A stretch of 64,000 bases of DNA from Pseudorhizobium flavum (GTDB lineage Bacteria > Pseudomonadota > Alphaproteobacteria > Rhizobiales > Rhizobiaceae): the NCBI RefSeq assembly GCF_902502825.2, contig NZ_LR723670.1, positions 3,820,001-3,884,000 on the forward strand, written 5' to 3'. Numbering within the stretch: position 1 is the stretch's first letter; each line of letters opens with the position of its first letter. Under the pieces are notes generated by a model. That model saw only the letters and a list, made by a program, of their open reading frames with translations. It was not told the DNA's origin and did not search any database. Both the position numbers and the translations under genes were made by a program. Positions 36,338-45,771 of this stretch are shown in pieces.

Positions 36338-38005
36338 GTGCAGACGAGGGCGACAGCGGGATCCGACATGGATGAGGGTGGAAAAGCAGTGGCTGACGCC
36401 GTGGGCTCTGTCGTCCTCAGATGTGGGAAGCTGCAAGCCGCCGCTGTCGCCGGCGAACTACGCTGCCTTACTTTTGATGGCGCCGAAATCCTGCGTGGCT
36501 TGAATGCGCCCCTGCGTGATGAAAACTGGGGTGTGGTTGAAATCGAGACGGTGCTGGAGGAGGCGATCGGTCATTCTTATCGACGCCGGTTCAGGGGCAA
36601 GGACGCACCCGTGGAGGGGAGTTTCAGCGTCGAAATGACCGACGAACGCGAGCTGCGGGCACATTTCTCATTGAAGGCGCATGAGGCGGTCTTGCTTAAC
36701 CGCGCTGGTTTTACGCTTCTGCATCCGATCGAGGGAGTGGCGGGAAGCTGCCTCACCCTTCGTCATCCGGGCGGTGGATCAACTCAGGCCGCTTTCCCAC
36801 TCAAAATCGCCCCGGCTCAGCCTGCGATGAACATCGCCGGAATGGAGCACGCCATCGGCTCTCTGTCCGTGGATATCCGGTTCGAAGGCGACGTGTTCGA
36901 AATGGAGGATCAGCGCAATTGGTCAGACGCATCCTTCAAGACCTATTGCCGGCCACTGGCGCTGCCGCGTCCATTCGTGCTTGAGCGCGGCCAATCTGTC
37001 GACCAATCCATCGTCATCCGCATTTCCGGCGAGGTTGCCAAGGTGGAAGCCTTTCCGCGCGCCGAGGCTGAGCGCGTTCGGCTGCCGCAAGTGCTATTGG
37101 CGCATGATGCAGGATCGCTACCGGTCACCAAGGCTGCGCCGCTTCTGTTGCGGGTCTTCCCCGAGACCACGGAAGATGATTTCGCCGGTATAGAAGGCAT
37201 GCCAGTCGGCGGCGTCGAAGTGGTTTTTGATGCGGTTTCCGACCTGCAGGCGACCGTCTTGCGCCTAGTGGAACACTATCCCAAACTTGATCGGCTGACG
37301 GCACTGCCGCGGCCCTACCTGAAGAGCTATCAACCCGAGGGGCCATGGCCTGAGGGGCCGAGACCAACCGACGCTTTGCCCGTCCTGCGCAGGCTCCTGC
37401 CAGGGATTGCCTTGGGCGGTGGGAGCCTTACCCATTTCACGGAAGCCAATCGCTGCCCGCCTGCCAGTGATGCGGACTTCATCACCTTCGGCAATAGCGC
37501 CATTGTTCACGCAGCTGATAGTCGCTCCATCACCCAGACCCTGGGGGCCTTGCCCGACATTTTCGCCTCGGCGGCAGCGCTCTTGCCGGCCAAGCCGCTT
37601 CATCTGGGGCTCTTCTCCATCGGCATGCGTTCCAATCCTTATGGCGATGGACTAGCGGCCAATCCCCAAGGCCGGTACATGACGATGACCAATGAGGATC
37701 CGCGGCAGAAGACAGACTATGCGGCGGCCTATGCGGCTGCAGTCCTCGCGCTCGCCGCGAAGGCAGGTTGTGCAAGCATTGCGCTGGCAATGACTTCGGG
37801 GCCGCTCGCAGCGGCCGGGCCGCTTGCCAGCTTCTTACAATTCGCTCAGCAAACCGCGGCGGCCACGGCGGATGTCATCGTCGAGCCCGACAAATGGAGC
37901 GTCATGACCAGGCGGGGCGGGTATAGTGTCACTGCTGATGCAAAAGGCGATCTCAGTCTCATCTACCATTTTGTTGAAGACGCTACTGCGGACGAGAGTC
38001 AATGA
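36338..38005 (+). CDS. apnL: D-apionate lactonase type protein
   Basis: About 555 residues from GTG 36338, chosen for GGAGGG five bases before it; a GTG at 36314 is also in frame. No common domain is obvious to the eye: the N-terminal half is beta-rich (FRGKDAPVEGSFSVEMTDERELRAHFSL), the C-terminal half has barrel-like segments (LTALPRPYLKSYQP, GGGSLTHFTEANR, LHLGLFSIGMRSNPYGDGLAANPQGRYMTM). Length, gene position and partners match ApnL, which hydrolyses D-apionolactone to D-apionate. Its stop overlaps the start of the dehydrogenase gene (ATGA). Assigned mainly from context. Confidence 0.68.
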   Translation: MQTRATAGSDMDEGGKAVADAVGSVVLRCGKLQAAAVAGELRCLTFDGAEILRGLNAPLRDENWGVVEIETVLEEAIGHSYRRRFRGKDAPVEGSFSVEMTDERELRAHFSLKAHEAVLLNRAGFTLLHPIEGVAGSCLTLRHPGGGSTQAAFPLKIAPAQPAMNIAGMEHAIGSLSVDIRFEGDVFEMEDQRNWSDASFKTYCRPLALPRPFVLERGQSVDQSIVIRISGEVAKVEAFPRAEAERVRLPQVLLAHDAGSLPVTKAAPLLLRVFPETTEDDFAGIEGMPVGGVEVVFDAVSDLQATVLRLVEHYPKLDRLTALPRPYLKSYQPEGPWPEGPRPTDALPVLRRLLPGIALGGGSLTHFTEANRCPPASDADFITFGNSAIVHAADSRSITQTLGALPDIFASAAALLPAKPLHLGLFSIGMRSNPYGDGLAANPQGRYMTMTNEDPRQKTDYAAAYAAAVLALAAKAGCASIALAMTSGPLAAAGPLASFLQFAQQTAAATADVIVEPDKWSVMTRRGGYSVTADAKGDLSLIYHFVEDATADESQ

Positions 38006-39048
38006 CGCGCCGCGGTGTTCTCATCGGCTGTGGGTTCTTCGCACGCAACCATATGTTGGCCTGGCGCGACCTTCCGGACGTCACGATTGTCGCTGTGTGT
38101 GATCTGGATCCCGCCAAGGCTGCGGCATTCTCAGAGGAGTTTGGTGCCAGGGCATATGGCGACGCGGCTCAGATGCTCAAGGAGGTCCGCCCCGACTTTG
38201 CCGATATCGCCACGACGGTGAGCTCTCATCGGAGCCTGGTTGAGCTGGCGGCCGGCCATGGCTGCGCCGTTATCTGCCAGAAGCCGTTCGCAGAAAACCT
38301 GATCGATGCGGATGCCATGGTCGACGCATGCAAACATGCAGGCGTGGAGTTGCTCATCCATGAGAATTTCCGCTGGCAGGCACCAATCCGTCGCATCGGG
38401 GAGCTCATCGACAGTGGTGCCATCGGCCAGCCGCAGTTCCTGCGGCTGAATTTCCGCCATGCCTTTGATATTTATGCCAACCAGCCGTATCTGGCGCAGG
38501 TCGAGGATCTGGCGCTGTCGGATGTCGGGCTGCATCTCTTCGACGTTGCACGTCGACTATTTGGTGAGGTGATCCGCATCAGCTGCGAGACCCAGCGCCT
38601 CAATCCAAATGTCACGGGCCAGGACGCCTTCCTGGCACAGATGCGGCATGCAAACGGGGCTGTTGCCAGTGTTGAATGCAGCTTCTTCAGCCATTATGCA
38701 CCCGACAGGTTCGTACAGACACTTGCGCTGGTCGAGGGCGACGAAGGCTCCATCGAGCTTGGCGATGGCTACCGCTTGTGGGTGCATCGCCAGGGCGAAT
38801 GCCTGGAGGAGGTGGTGGAGCCGCCGGTCCCATCTTGGGGTGCGCGGCCCTGGAACCTCGTACAGGACTCCGTCATCGCGTTTCAACAACATGTCCTTGA
38901 CGTGCTGGCCGGACGCGCGAAGCCACAACCTTCCGGCGCCGACAATCTGGAAACTCTGAGGCTCACTTTCGCGGCCGTGCAGTCCGCCAGAAACGGTGGG
39001 CGGCAAGTGAAGCTCGCTGCCAGCGGGGAGGAACCGCCGTCAGCCTGA
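38002..39048 (+). CDS. apsD: Gfo/Idh/MocA dehydrogenase, D-apiose dehydrogenase type
   Basis: 348 residues. N-terminal Rossmann motif GCGFFARNHMLAW, CQKPFAENL in place of the usual EKP motif (the lysine is kept), then the C-terminal alpha/beta domain with DVGLHLFDVARRLFG carrying the catalytic Asp and His. NAD(P)-dependent oxidation of an aldose to its lactone fits ApsD, which makes D-apionolactone. Translationally coupled to the lactonase gene and followed by a pentose importer. Family certain; substrate inferred. Confidence 0.8.
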   Translation: MTRRGVLIGCGFFARNHMLAWRDLPDVTIVAVCDLDPAKAAAFSEEFGARAYGDAAQMLKEVRPDFADIATTVSSHRSLVELAAGHGCAVICQKPFAENLIDADAMVDACKHAGVELLIHENFRWQAPIRRIGELIDSGAIGQPQFLRLNFRHAFDIYANQPYLAQVEDLALSDVGLHLFDVARRLFGEVIRISCETQRLNPNVTGQDAFLAQMRHANGAVASVECSFFSHYAPDRFVQTLALVEGDEGSIELGDGYRLWVHRQGECLEEVVEPPVPSWGARPWNLVQDSVIAFQQHVLDVLAGRAKPQPSGADNLETLRLTFAAVQSARNGGRQVKLAASGEEPPSA

Positions 39049-39130
39049 TCAGCCATGCGGATGGAGCAAAGGGCCACCCTCCGCAGGGGCCATCTCGGCC
39101 CAATCCACAGTATCTATTGGAGGAGAATAC

Positions 39131-40135
39131 ATGAAACATCTCAGACAGATCACCTTCGGTCTTGCTCTTGCGGCCTCGACCGCCGGTTTCGGCTCTACAG
39201 CCAGTGCGGCCAATATCTGCTTTGCGTTCCAGGATCTGGAAACGGAGTTCTGGGTGGCAAGTCACAAGGCCATCGTTGAGACCCTCACTGAGATGGGCCA
39301 CAGCGTCATCGAGCGCAATGCAAACGAAGATGTCAACCGACAGCTGGAGCAGGTACGTGACTGTGTTGCTCAAGGCGTCGACGGCATCATCCTCATTCCG
39401 CAGGACGGTGAGAGTGCTGTGACCATCGTCAAGGAGGCGACGTCGAATGACGTGCCCATCGTCGTATTCAATCGGCCGCCAGCCAACAATGACAATGGCG
39501 TAATCGTTGTCGCCGACAATGCTGCCATTGCCGAAACGGCTGCAGGCTTTGTGCTGGAGCAGGCAATTGCCGCAGCGCCGGCGGATGCAAAGCTTCATGC
39601 AGTGGTGATCGTCGGTGACCTGGGCGATACCAACGCCATCCAGCGCAAGAAGGGCTTCGAGGCAGCAGTTGCCAAATTCCCGGGCCGGTTCGATGTGACG
39701 GAAGTCGCCTCCGACTGGGACGCGGCGACTGCCCTTGCCAATCTGGAGGCCACGGTCACGGCCAAGCCGAAGATTGACGCGATGTTCACCTCGTCTGATT
39801 TCCTTTTCCCCACCATCCGCTCGGTACTGGAGCCGCGTGGCATGTGGAAGAAGAGTGGCGAAGCGGGCCATATCCCGCTTGCCGGTCTGGATGGTGATGC
39901 GACGGCCTGCAAACTCATCAAGGAAGGCTATGTCGACGCGACGGGGGTCCAGGATCTGTATTTCGAGGCCGAGGCTTCCGTGAATGCCATTGTTAAGGCA
40001 ATCGAGGCCGGCGAGACAGATCCGAACGAAGTGATCGCCGACCCGGGCTTTGCCTTGACGTCTGCCAATCTCGCTGAACGCGAGATGGATATGTGGGGCT
40101 GCAAGCTACTTGCAGAAGGCTTCCTCGACAATTGA
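39131..40135 (+). CDS. ABC sugar-binding protein, RbsB type
   Basis: 334 residues. Signal peptide MKHLRQITFGLALAASTAGFGSTASA-ANI; mature chain in the ribose-binding (Peripla_BP_4) fold: ICFAFQDLETEFWVASHKAIVETL, VDGIILIPQDGES, VVFNRPPANNDNGVIVVADNAAIAETAAGF. Periplasmic capture of a pentose-sized sugar for the permeases downstream. In this locus D-apiose is the expected ligand. GGAGGAG precedes the ATG. Confidence 0.92.
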   Translation: MKHLRQITFGLALAASTAGFGSTASAANICFAFQDLETEFWVASHKAIVETLTEMGHSVIERNANEDVNRQLEQVRDCVAQGVDGIILIPQDGESAVTIVKEATSNDVPIVVFNRPPANNDNGVIVVADNAAIAETAAGFVLEQAIAAAPADAKLHAVVIVGDLGDTNAIQRKKGFEAAVAKFPGRFDVTEVASDWDAATALANLEATVTAKPKIDAMFTSSDFLFPTIRSVLEPRGMWKKSGEAGHIPLAGLDGDATACKLIKEGYVDATGVQDLYFEAEASVNAIVKAIEAGETDPNEVIADPGFALTSANLAEREMDMWGCKLLAEGFLDN

Positions 40136-40154
40136 TCTGCTGACAAACGACATG

Positions 40155-40184
40155 GGACCCAGCTGGCTATGCCCGGCCGGGTCC
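40155..40184 (+). promoter_or_regulatory. Intercistronic hairpin after the binding-protein gene
   Basis: GGACCC (40155-40160) and GGGTCC (40179-40184) enclose a loop that itself has GC-rich pairing potential. It lies between the binding-protein stop and the permease start, with no T-run: the usual mRNA-stabilising, expression-tuning position. Confidence 0.5.
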
Positions 40185-40203
40185 AATGGCGAAAAGGTAT
40201 ACT

Positions 40204-41331
40204 ATGTCTTCATCACCGGTGCCGAGAAGAGAACTGAAGGACAAGGCGGTTGATCTGCTGCTCTCCGACCAGTTCGTTCTTTATCTTTCCATCTTCTACG
40301 TGTTGCTCTTGGCGCCATTTTTGCCAATGCTGGTCACACCGGCCAATTTGGTGAATGTCCTGTCCAATATGTGGCCACTGCTCATCGTTGCGATCGGCCA
40401 GACGTTCGTGCTGGCGATCGGAGGCATTGATCTGAGCCAAGGGGCGGCCATTGCGTTGACGTCGGTCCTTGGAGCCCTGCTGATCACGGGTGCTGCAGAT
40501 CCGGCAACCTTTGCCAACACGCCCATCTGGGGGTGGCTGCTAACGGATGCCGGTGGGCCGCTCGCAGGAGTAGACCATGGCGTGGTTCTGGCCATCGCCG
40601 CCATGCTCGTCGCTGCCGTGGTCATCGGCCTTATTAATGGAATGGCGGTTGCCATGTTTGCGATGCCGGCGTTCATCGTGACGCTGGTGGCGATGATGAT
40701 CTTCTCGGCCTTTGCACTCTGGCTCACGCAATCGGGCAATGTGGCAAACCTGCCTGACGAATTCATTCGTCTCGGTCGTGGCGATATCGTCTCGGTCTAT
40801 TTCGGTGCCAAGGAAGAGGCCAAGATAGCCCGACGCGCCATCTATTCTCTTGTCACCTATCCCATGGTCATCGCCCTGTGCGTCGCACTGGCGGCGCACG
40901 TACTCCTTAATCGGACGGTGTTTGGCAGCCAGGTGCTGGCCATCGGGATGAACCGCAAGGCTGCCGAAATTTCCGGTGTGCGCGTCAGGCGCATCATCAT
41001 TGCTGTGTTCGTAATCTCGGCGGTTTGCGCGATGATCGGCGGGCTGTTGTTTGCCGCCCGCCTTGAAGCCGGGCGACCGACGCTAGGTGGCGGCACCTTC
41101 CTTCTGGATGTCATTGGCGCTGCCGTGATTGGCGGAACAAGCCTGTTCGGTGGCAAGGCAAAGGTCATCTGGACCTTCTTTGGCGTCATGTTCTACGTCA
41201 TCATGGCAAGTTCGCTCTCGGCGATGAACCTTTCGGCCTTCCAGATCGACATGGTCAAAGGCGGTATCATCCTATGTGCGGCCTTGCTCGATGTTTTGCG
41301 CACACGGCTGAAGCGGGAGCGGGTACGATGA
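40204..41331 (+). CDS. ABC sugar permease, RbsC type (first of two)
   Basis: 375 residues from ATG 40204, preceded by AAAAGG. About nine to ten hydrophobic segments; signature pieces are LLIVAIGQTFVLAIGGIDLSQGA near residue 65, VIGLINGMAVAMFAMPAFIVTLVAM, AIGMNRKAAEISGVRVRRI and GAAVIGGTSLFGGKAK, all typical of branched BPD-transport permeases of CUT2 importers. Longer than standard RbsC because of an inserted hydrophilic stretch near 195-215. Its last bases overlap the ATPase start. Confidence 0.92.
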   Translation: MSSSPVPRRELKDKAVDLLLSDQFVLYLSIFYVLLLAPFLPMLVTPANLVNVLSNMWPLLIVAIGQTFVLAIGGIDLSQGAAIALTSVLGALLITGAADPATFANTPIWGWLLTDAGGPLAGVDHGVVLAIAAMLVAAVVIGLINGMAVAMFAMPAFIVTLVAMMIFSAFALWLTQSGNVANLPDEFIRLGRGDIVSVYFGAKEEAKIARRAIYSLVTYPMVIALCVALAAHVLLNRTVFGSQVLAIGMNRKAAEISGVRVRRIIIAVFVISAVCAMIGGLLFAARLEAGRPTLGGGTFLLDVIGAAVIGGTSLFGGKAKVIWTFFGVMFYVIMASSLSAMNLSAFQIDMVKGGIILCAALLDVLRTRLKRERVR

Positions 41332-42827
41332 CGGACCTTCTGTCTCTCCAAGGCCTGTCAAAATCCTGGTTCGGGATCCCGGCCAACCGCGATGTCAGCT
41401 TTAGTGTCCGCGAAGGCTCAGTGCTCGGCATCATCGGCCAGAACGGCGCGGGCAAATCGACGCTGATGAACATGATCGGGGGTGTCGTAAAACCGACCTC
41501 AGGTCATATGATGTGGCGCGGTCTGCCCTATGAACCGGCAGGAGCCGCTGACGCAACGCGCATCGGCACTGCCTTCATTCACCAGGAGCTCAACCTCTTC
41601 ACCAATCTTTCGGTGGCGGAAAACCTCTACATTGATGGCTTTCCGAGGCGTATGGGCCTCATTGACTGGAAGCGGATCAACGAGCGAAGTCGGCAAGTCC
41701 TCTCTCGCCTCTCTTTGGATTTCGACCCTTCTGTCGAAGTTGGCCGACTGTCACCGGGCGAGCGACAACTGGTGGAGATCGCCCGGGCGCTTCACAACGA
41801 GGCGAGCCTCCTGATCTTTGATGAACCCACCACGTCGTTGACGCCGCGTGAAAGCGAGAGGCTGTTTGCGACGATCGAGGCTCTGAAAGGCCAAGGCTGC
41901 ACGATCATCTACATCTCGCACATATTGTCGGATGTACAGCGGCTTTGTGATGACATCGTCGTGTTGCGCGACGGCGAAGTCGTCTCAAGGGGAACGATTG
42001 CCGAGTTTCCGATCCCGCTGATGATCCGGAGTATGATTGGTCGCGACATGGGCGGGATGTTCCCGCCGCGCAGCAATCAGCCGCAAGGGGCAACAGTGTT
42101 GGAGGCGCGTGGACTCACTCAGCCAGGCGTAATCGAGGATGTCGACCTTGCCGTGCATGAAGGGGAAATCGTCGGTCTCTTTGGACTGATGGGTGCTGGT
42201 CGATCAGAGCTGGCGCGGATTCTCTTTGGTCTCGACAAATGCGCAAAAGGCACAATCAGCCTCAAGGGGCGACCGCTGGAGGGGCCGGTTCGAGCCCGCA
42301 TCGAGGCCGGAATGGCGTTTGTGACCGAGAATCGGCGTGAAGAAGGGCTCATGATGGATTCAAGCGTTGCCGATAACTTGACTCTTGCCTCACTGGCCGC
42401 TTTTGGCCGAGGACCTTTTGCACTGATCGACCGCGATCGCGTTGCGGAGCGAACTGAACGAATGCGCGAAGAGCTCAACATCAAGGCCAACGACATCCAC
42501 AGCCAGCCCGCCAAGGCTCTTTCCGGTGGCAATCAGCAAAAGGTCGTGATCGGCAAGTGGCAACTGCGCGATCCCGATCTATTCATCCTCGATGAGCCCA
42601 CACGGGGTGTTGATGTTGGCGCCAAATACGAAATCTACAGCCTGATCGATGAGATCGCCGCTCGCGGGGGCGGCATAATGATGATTTCCTCGGAGCTTGA
42701 GGAATTGATGGGAATGGCCGATCGGATTGTCGTGATGAACCGCGGAGAAATCAAAGGACAGGTTCTGCGCCAGGATTTCGATCGCGAGCGCATCCTCGCA
42801 CTGGCATTTGGGGAGATCGCAGAATGA
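41328..42827 (+). CDS. ABC sugar importer ATPase, RbsA type
   Basis: 499 residues with two ABC domains, as in all CUT2 ATPases. First half: Walker A GQNGAGKST, signature LSPGERQLVEIARAL, Walker B LLIFDEPTTSL. Second half: degenerate Walker A GLMGAGRSEL, signature LSGGNQQKVVIGKW and Walker B LFILDEPTRGVDVG. The degenerate second site is normal in this family. Overlaps both neighbouring permease genes by ATGA. Confidence 0.95.
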   Translation: MTDLLSLQGLSKSWFGIPANRDVSFSVREGSVLGIIGQNGAGKSTLMNMIGGVVKPTSGHMMWRGLPYEPAGAADATRIGTAFIHQELNLFTNLSVAENLYIDGFPRRMGLIDWKRINERSRQVLSRLSLDFDPSVEVGRLSPGERQLVEIARALHNEASLLIFDEPTTSLTPRESERLFATIEALKGQGCTIIYISHILSDVQRLCDDIVVLRDGEVVSRGTIAEFPIPLMIRSMIGRDMGGMFPPRSNQPQGATVLEARGLTQPGVIEDVDLAVHEGEIVGLFGLMGAGRSELARILFGLDKCAKGTISLKGRPLEGPVRARIEAGMAFVTENRREEGLMMDSSVADNLTLASLAAFGRGPFALIDRDRVAERTERMREELNIKANDIHSQPAKALSGGNQQKVVIGKWQLRDPDLFILDEPTRGVDVGAKYEIYSLIDEIAARGGGIMMISSELEELMGMADRIVVMNRGEIKGQVLRQDFDRERILALAFGEIAE

Positions 42828-43813
42828 AGCGGATCATGAAAGAACTGGTCGGCTTCACGCTCAGCCATTCGACGGCGGTTTTCTTTGTGTTGATCCTTTT
42901 GTGGTTTGGAGTTCAGGCCCCACAATTCCTGCAGCCTGAGAGCCTGGCCAACATCATCAAGCAATCATCCTTCATCGGCATCGCGGCACTTGGCATGACG
43001 GTCGTATTGATCACGGGAGGCATCGATCTTTCGGTCGGGTCTGTGATGTTCCTCGCACCGCTGATCGCCGGCATGGCGATGCGATCCTTCGGGCTGCCGG
43101 TTGAGGCTGGTTTCGTCGTGGCCATGGTCGTCGGCGCGGGGCTTGGCGGTCTCAATGCCTTCTTCATTGTCGTGCTTCGAGTCGTACCCTTCATCGTCAC
43201 CCTTGCGAGCCTCTTTGTCTTTCGAGGATTCGGGACCTGGCTCACCAGTTCGACCCAGTTCGATTTTCCTGAGCGCATGCGGACGTTCGGATTGTCGGAC
43301 TTGTTGGGGATCCCCACGCCTATCCTCGTCTTCGTCGTCACCGCTGTGATCATTCACATCGTGTTGCGTCACACTGGCGCCGGCCGTCAGATTTACGCCT
43401 TTGGCAATGATCGAGAAGCGGCGCGCAAGGCTGGTTTGGCGGTCGGGCGGATTGAAGCCAGGGCCTACATGATTTCCGCGGTTTGCGCTGCGATCTCAGG
43501 CTTTGTGATGATCTCGCAGATCGGCCGCCTCGATGTGGGGTTTGGGCAGGGCCGTGAGTTCGATGTCATTGCAGCAGCGGTTTTGGGTGGAGCGAGCCTT
43601 TTCGGGGGTGTCGGCACTGCGCTCGGTGCTGTTGCTGGGGCAACGCTGATCCAGACCGCCAAACTCGGCCTCGTCTTCACCGGGGTCAACCTTTACATGC
43701 AGCCGATTATACTGGGAACGGTGATTTTCGCAGCCATGGTCGCCGACGGAATACGGGGCCGGCGGCTGCGCGACAAACTCGCGCGGACAATTCGCCCCCT
43801 TAGATCGTCATGA
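42824..43813 (+). CDS. ABC sugar permease, RbsC type (second)
   Basis: 329 residues, about nine hydrophobic helices. Carries IAALGMTVVLITGGIDLSVGSVMF, NAFFIVVLRVVPFIVTLASLFVFRG, AFGNDREAARKAGL and AAAVLGGASLFGGVGT, the CUT2 permease signature. Having two different permeases, it forms a heterodimeric channel with the preceding one. Translationally coupled to the ATPase. Confidence 0.94.
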   Translation: MKRIMKELVGFTLSHSTAVFFVLILLWFGVQAPQFLQPESLANIIKQSSFIGIAALGMTVVLITGGIDLSVGSVMFLAPLIAGMAMRSFGLPVEAGFVVAMVVGAGLGGLNAFFIVVLRVVPFIVTLASLFVFRGFGTWLTSSTQFDFPERMRTFGLSDLLGIPTPILVFVVTAVIIHIVLRHTGAGRQIYAFGNDREAARKAGLAVGRIEARAYMISAVCAAISGFVMISQIGRLDVGFGQGREFDVIAAAVLGGASLFGGVGTALGAVAGATLIQTAKLGLVFTGVNLYMQPIILGTVIFAAMVADGIRGRRLRDKLARTIRPLRSS

Positions 43814-43986
43814 GGTGAACCTGACATGGAACACATCGAACCGCCGTAGCGGCACGTCAGCCAAGAACAGAAGTAATACCGGGTCAACTGCCTCCTGCCA
43901 GCGCAACAGCGCTTTGGCAGTCAAGGCCCTGCGTCTGCATGAGCATCAAGCGTTACCGAAAAGATCGCAACGGGAAAGGAAAACCA

Positions 43987-44829
43987 ATGACCAATATCGC
44001 CCTGCTTGGAGCTGGCGGGAAGATGGGCGTGCGCCTGTCAAAGAACCTGAAGCCGTCCCGCTTTACAGTTTCGCACGTCGAAATTTCCGACGAGGGACGT
44101 CAAAGGCTGCGCGAAGAAGTCGGTGTTGAAACTGTGGATCAAGTCGCCGCCTTGGCGAATGCCAATGTCGTCATTCTCGCCGTGCCGGATCGACTCATCG
44201 GGAAAATCTCCCATGCGATCATCGATCATCTCAAGCCCGGTGCTGCGATTATTGTGCTCGATGCGGCTGCCCCTTATGCTGGTGAGATGCCGGAACGCGC
44301 AGATGTGACATACTTCTGCACCCATCCATGCCATCCGGCATTATTCGATTTCACACCTGACGTAGATGCCCAGAAGGACTTCTTTGGTGGCATCAGCGGC
44401 CCCCAAGGAATCGTATGCGCTTTGATTCAAGGACCCGAGGAGCACTATCAGTTGTGTGAGGAGATCGCCCGCACGATATATGCGCCTGTTACTCGGGCGT
44501 ATCGCTGCTCGCTGGAGAGCATTGCCATCCTCGAACCGGCCCTATCAGAGACAGTGGGCGCAACGTTGGCGCTTGCCCTTCGCGATGCGACTGATCGGGC
44601 CGTTTCAATGGGTGTTCCTGCTGATGCGGCACGTGACTTCATGCTGGGCCACCTGAAGATCGAACTCGGGATAGCCTTCGAAGCCTTTCCGGAGGGAAAA
44701 TTCTCAGACGGGGCTCTTCACGCCATCCGCCAGGCTCGCCCGCTGATTTTCAGGGATGACTGGCTTGATCGTATCTTTTCATTAGCGGCGGTCAAGCAGT
44801 CGGTGAGGGATATCTGCAATCCGCAGTGA
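43987..44829 (+). CDS. apnO: D-apionate oxidoisomerase type dehydrogenase
   Basis: 280 residues from ATG 43987, eight bases after GGAAAGGA. N-terminal Rossmann motif ALLGAGGKMG (about 5-14), then a 6-phosphogluconate-dehydrogenase-like helical half (GVPADAARDFMLGHLKIELGIAFE). HPCHPALFDF in the middle is an active-site stretch of this unusual group. In apiose pathways ApnO oxidises and isomerises D-apionate to 3-oxo-isoapionate, the kinase substrate. A 173-base gap separates it from the importer, so it may have its own control. Family and context agree well. Confidence 0.78.
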   Translation: MTNIALLGAGGKMGVRLSKNLKPSRFTVSHVEISDEGRQRLREEVGVETVDQVAALANANVVILAVPDRLIGKISHAIIDHLKPGAAIIVLDAAAPYAGEMPERADVTYFCTHPCHPALFDFTPDVDAQKDFFGGISGPQGIVCALIQGPEEHYQLCEEIARTIYAPVTRAYRCSLESIAILEPALSETVGATLALALRDATDRAVSMGVPADAARDFMLGHLKIELGIAFEAFPEGKFSDGALHAIRQARPLIFRDDWLDRIFSLAAVKQSVRDICNPQ

Positions 44830-44904
44830 AAGCGCTCCAAGGGTTGACGTTCGCCCACTGCAGACCGTCGATCCTGGATATCACGGGTCAGCCAGAAACG
44901 GTCA

Positions 44905-44932
44905 GCCGCCGAGGATGAAAAGTCGGCGGCTG
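44905..44932 (+). terminator. Hairpin after the apnO-type gene
   Basis: AGCCGCCGA, a ten-base loop, TCGGCGGCT: perfect 9-bp stem between the convergent genes ending at 44829 and 45025. No T-run, so either a weak terminator or an mRNA end-protecting structure. Confidence 0.45.
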
Positions 44933-45024
44933 GGACGTCTGTCCCTGACAACCCTTCCCGGTGCACCCGATGCTGGGACGCAACCTTATCTCTCCAATGG
45001 AGTGACTATGGCGCCAACACCTGT

Positions 45025-45771
45025 CTAATAGGTGGCGCGGCCTCCTGAAAGATCGAAGACAGAGGCTGTCGTGAAACTGTTTTCGGCTGAGACAAGCCAA
45101 GCCACCATGTTGGCGGCCTCGTCGACCTCCAGGAAACGGCCTCTCGGGATCCGGCTTAACATATAGTCAATAAATTCCGGCTTCAGTTCATTGAGAATTC
45201 TTGTCTTTGCCGTTGCCGGTGTGATCGCGTTAATGGCGATATCAAATCCGGCACATTCCTTGCCGACGGCTTTGGTCATCGCGATCACGCCACCCTTGGC
45301 CGCGGCATAGGCCGCCGCATTGGGATTACCTTCCTTTCCGGCAATCGACGCGATGTTGACGATACGGCCGTAATTGCGCTTCTTCATGCCCGGTATCACG
45401 GCCCGATTGACGTAGAACGTCCCGTTAAGGTCAATGTCGATTACTCGTTTCCATTCATCGATCTCATAGACATCGAGGGGAGCATTCTTGCCGGCGATAC
45501 CGGCGGAGTGCACGAGGATATCGAGACTGCCGAGACCGGCCTCCACATGTTCTGCCGCGGCAGCGACGGCAGCATGATCGCTGATGTCCACCACGACGGA
45601 CGAAGCTTTCTCACCGAGTTCGCGGACCGCCGCCTTCAGCAGGTCTTCGTTCATGTCCCAAAGACTGACTGAGGCGCCAGAGGCGATAAGACGCCGCGCG
45701 ACTGCGAAGCCGATTCCTTGAGCGCCGCCTGTCACGACAGCTATTTTGCCGATCAGATCAATCTGGTTCAT
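45025..45771 (-). CDS. SDR dehydrogenase, keto-deoxy-acid dehydrogenase type
   Basis: 248 residues from ATG 45771, which overlaps the amidohydrolase stop by 14 bases. Cofactor motif TGGAQGIG (about 13-20), NNAG-equivalent VHSAGIAG, catalytic Ser in NIASIAGKEG and YAAAKGG (Y and K of YxxxK), end FDLSGGRATY. In non-phosphorylative rhamnose and fucose routes an SDR oxidises the 2-keto-3-deoxy acid or the sugar itself; either role is possible here. Last gene of a ten-gene minus-strand set. Confidence 0.85.
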   Translation of the reverse strand: MNQIDLIGKIAVVTGGAQGIGFAVARRLIASGASVSLWDMNEDLLKAAVRELGEKASSVVVDISDHAAVAAAAEHVEAGLGSLDILVHSAGIAGKNAPLDVYEIDEWKRVIDIDLNGTFYVNRAVIPGMKKRNYGRIVNIASIAGKEGNPNAAAYAAAKGGVIAMTKAVGKECAGFDIAINAITPATAKTRILNELKPEFIDYMLSRIPRGRFLEVDEAANMVAWLVSAENSFTTASVFDLSGGRATY

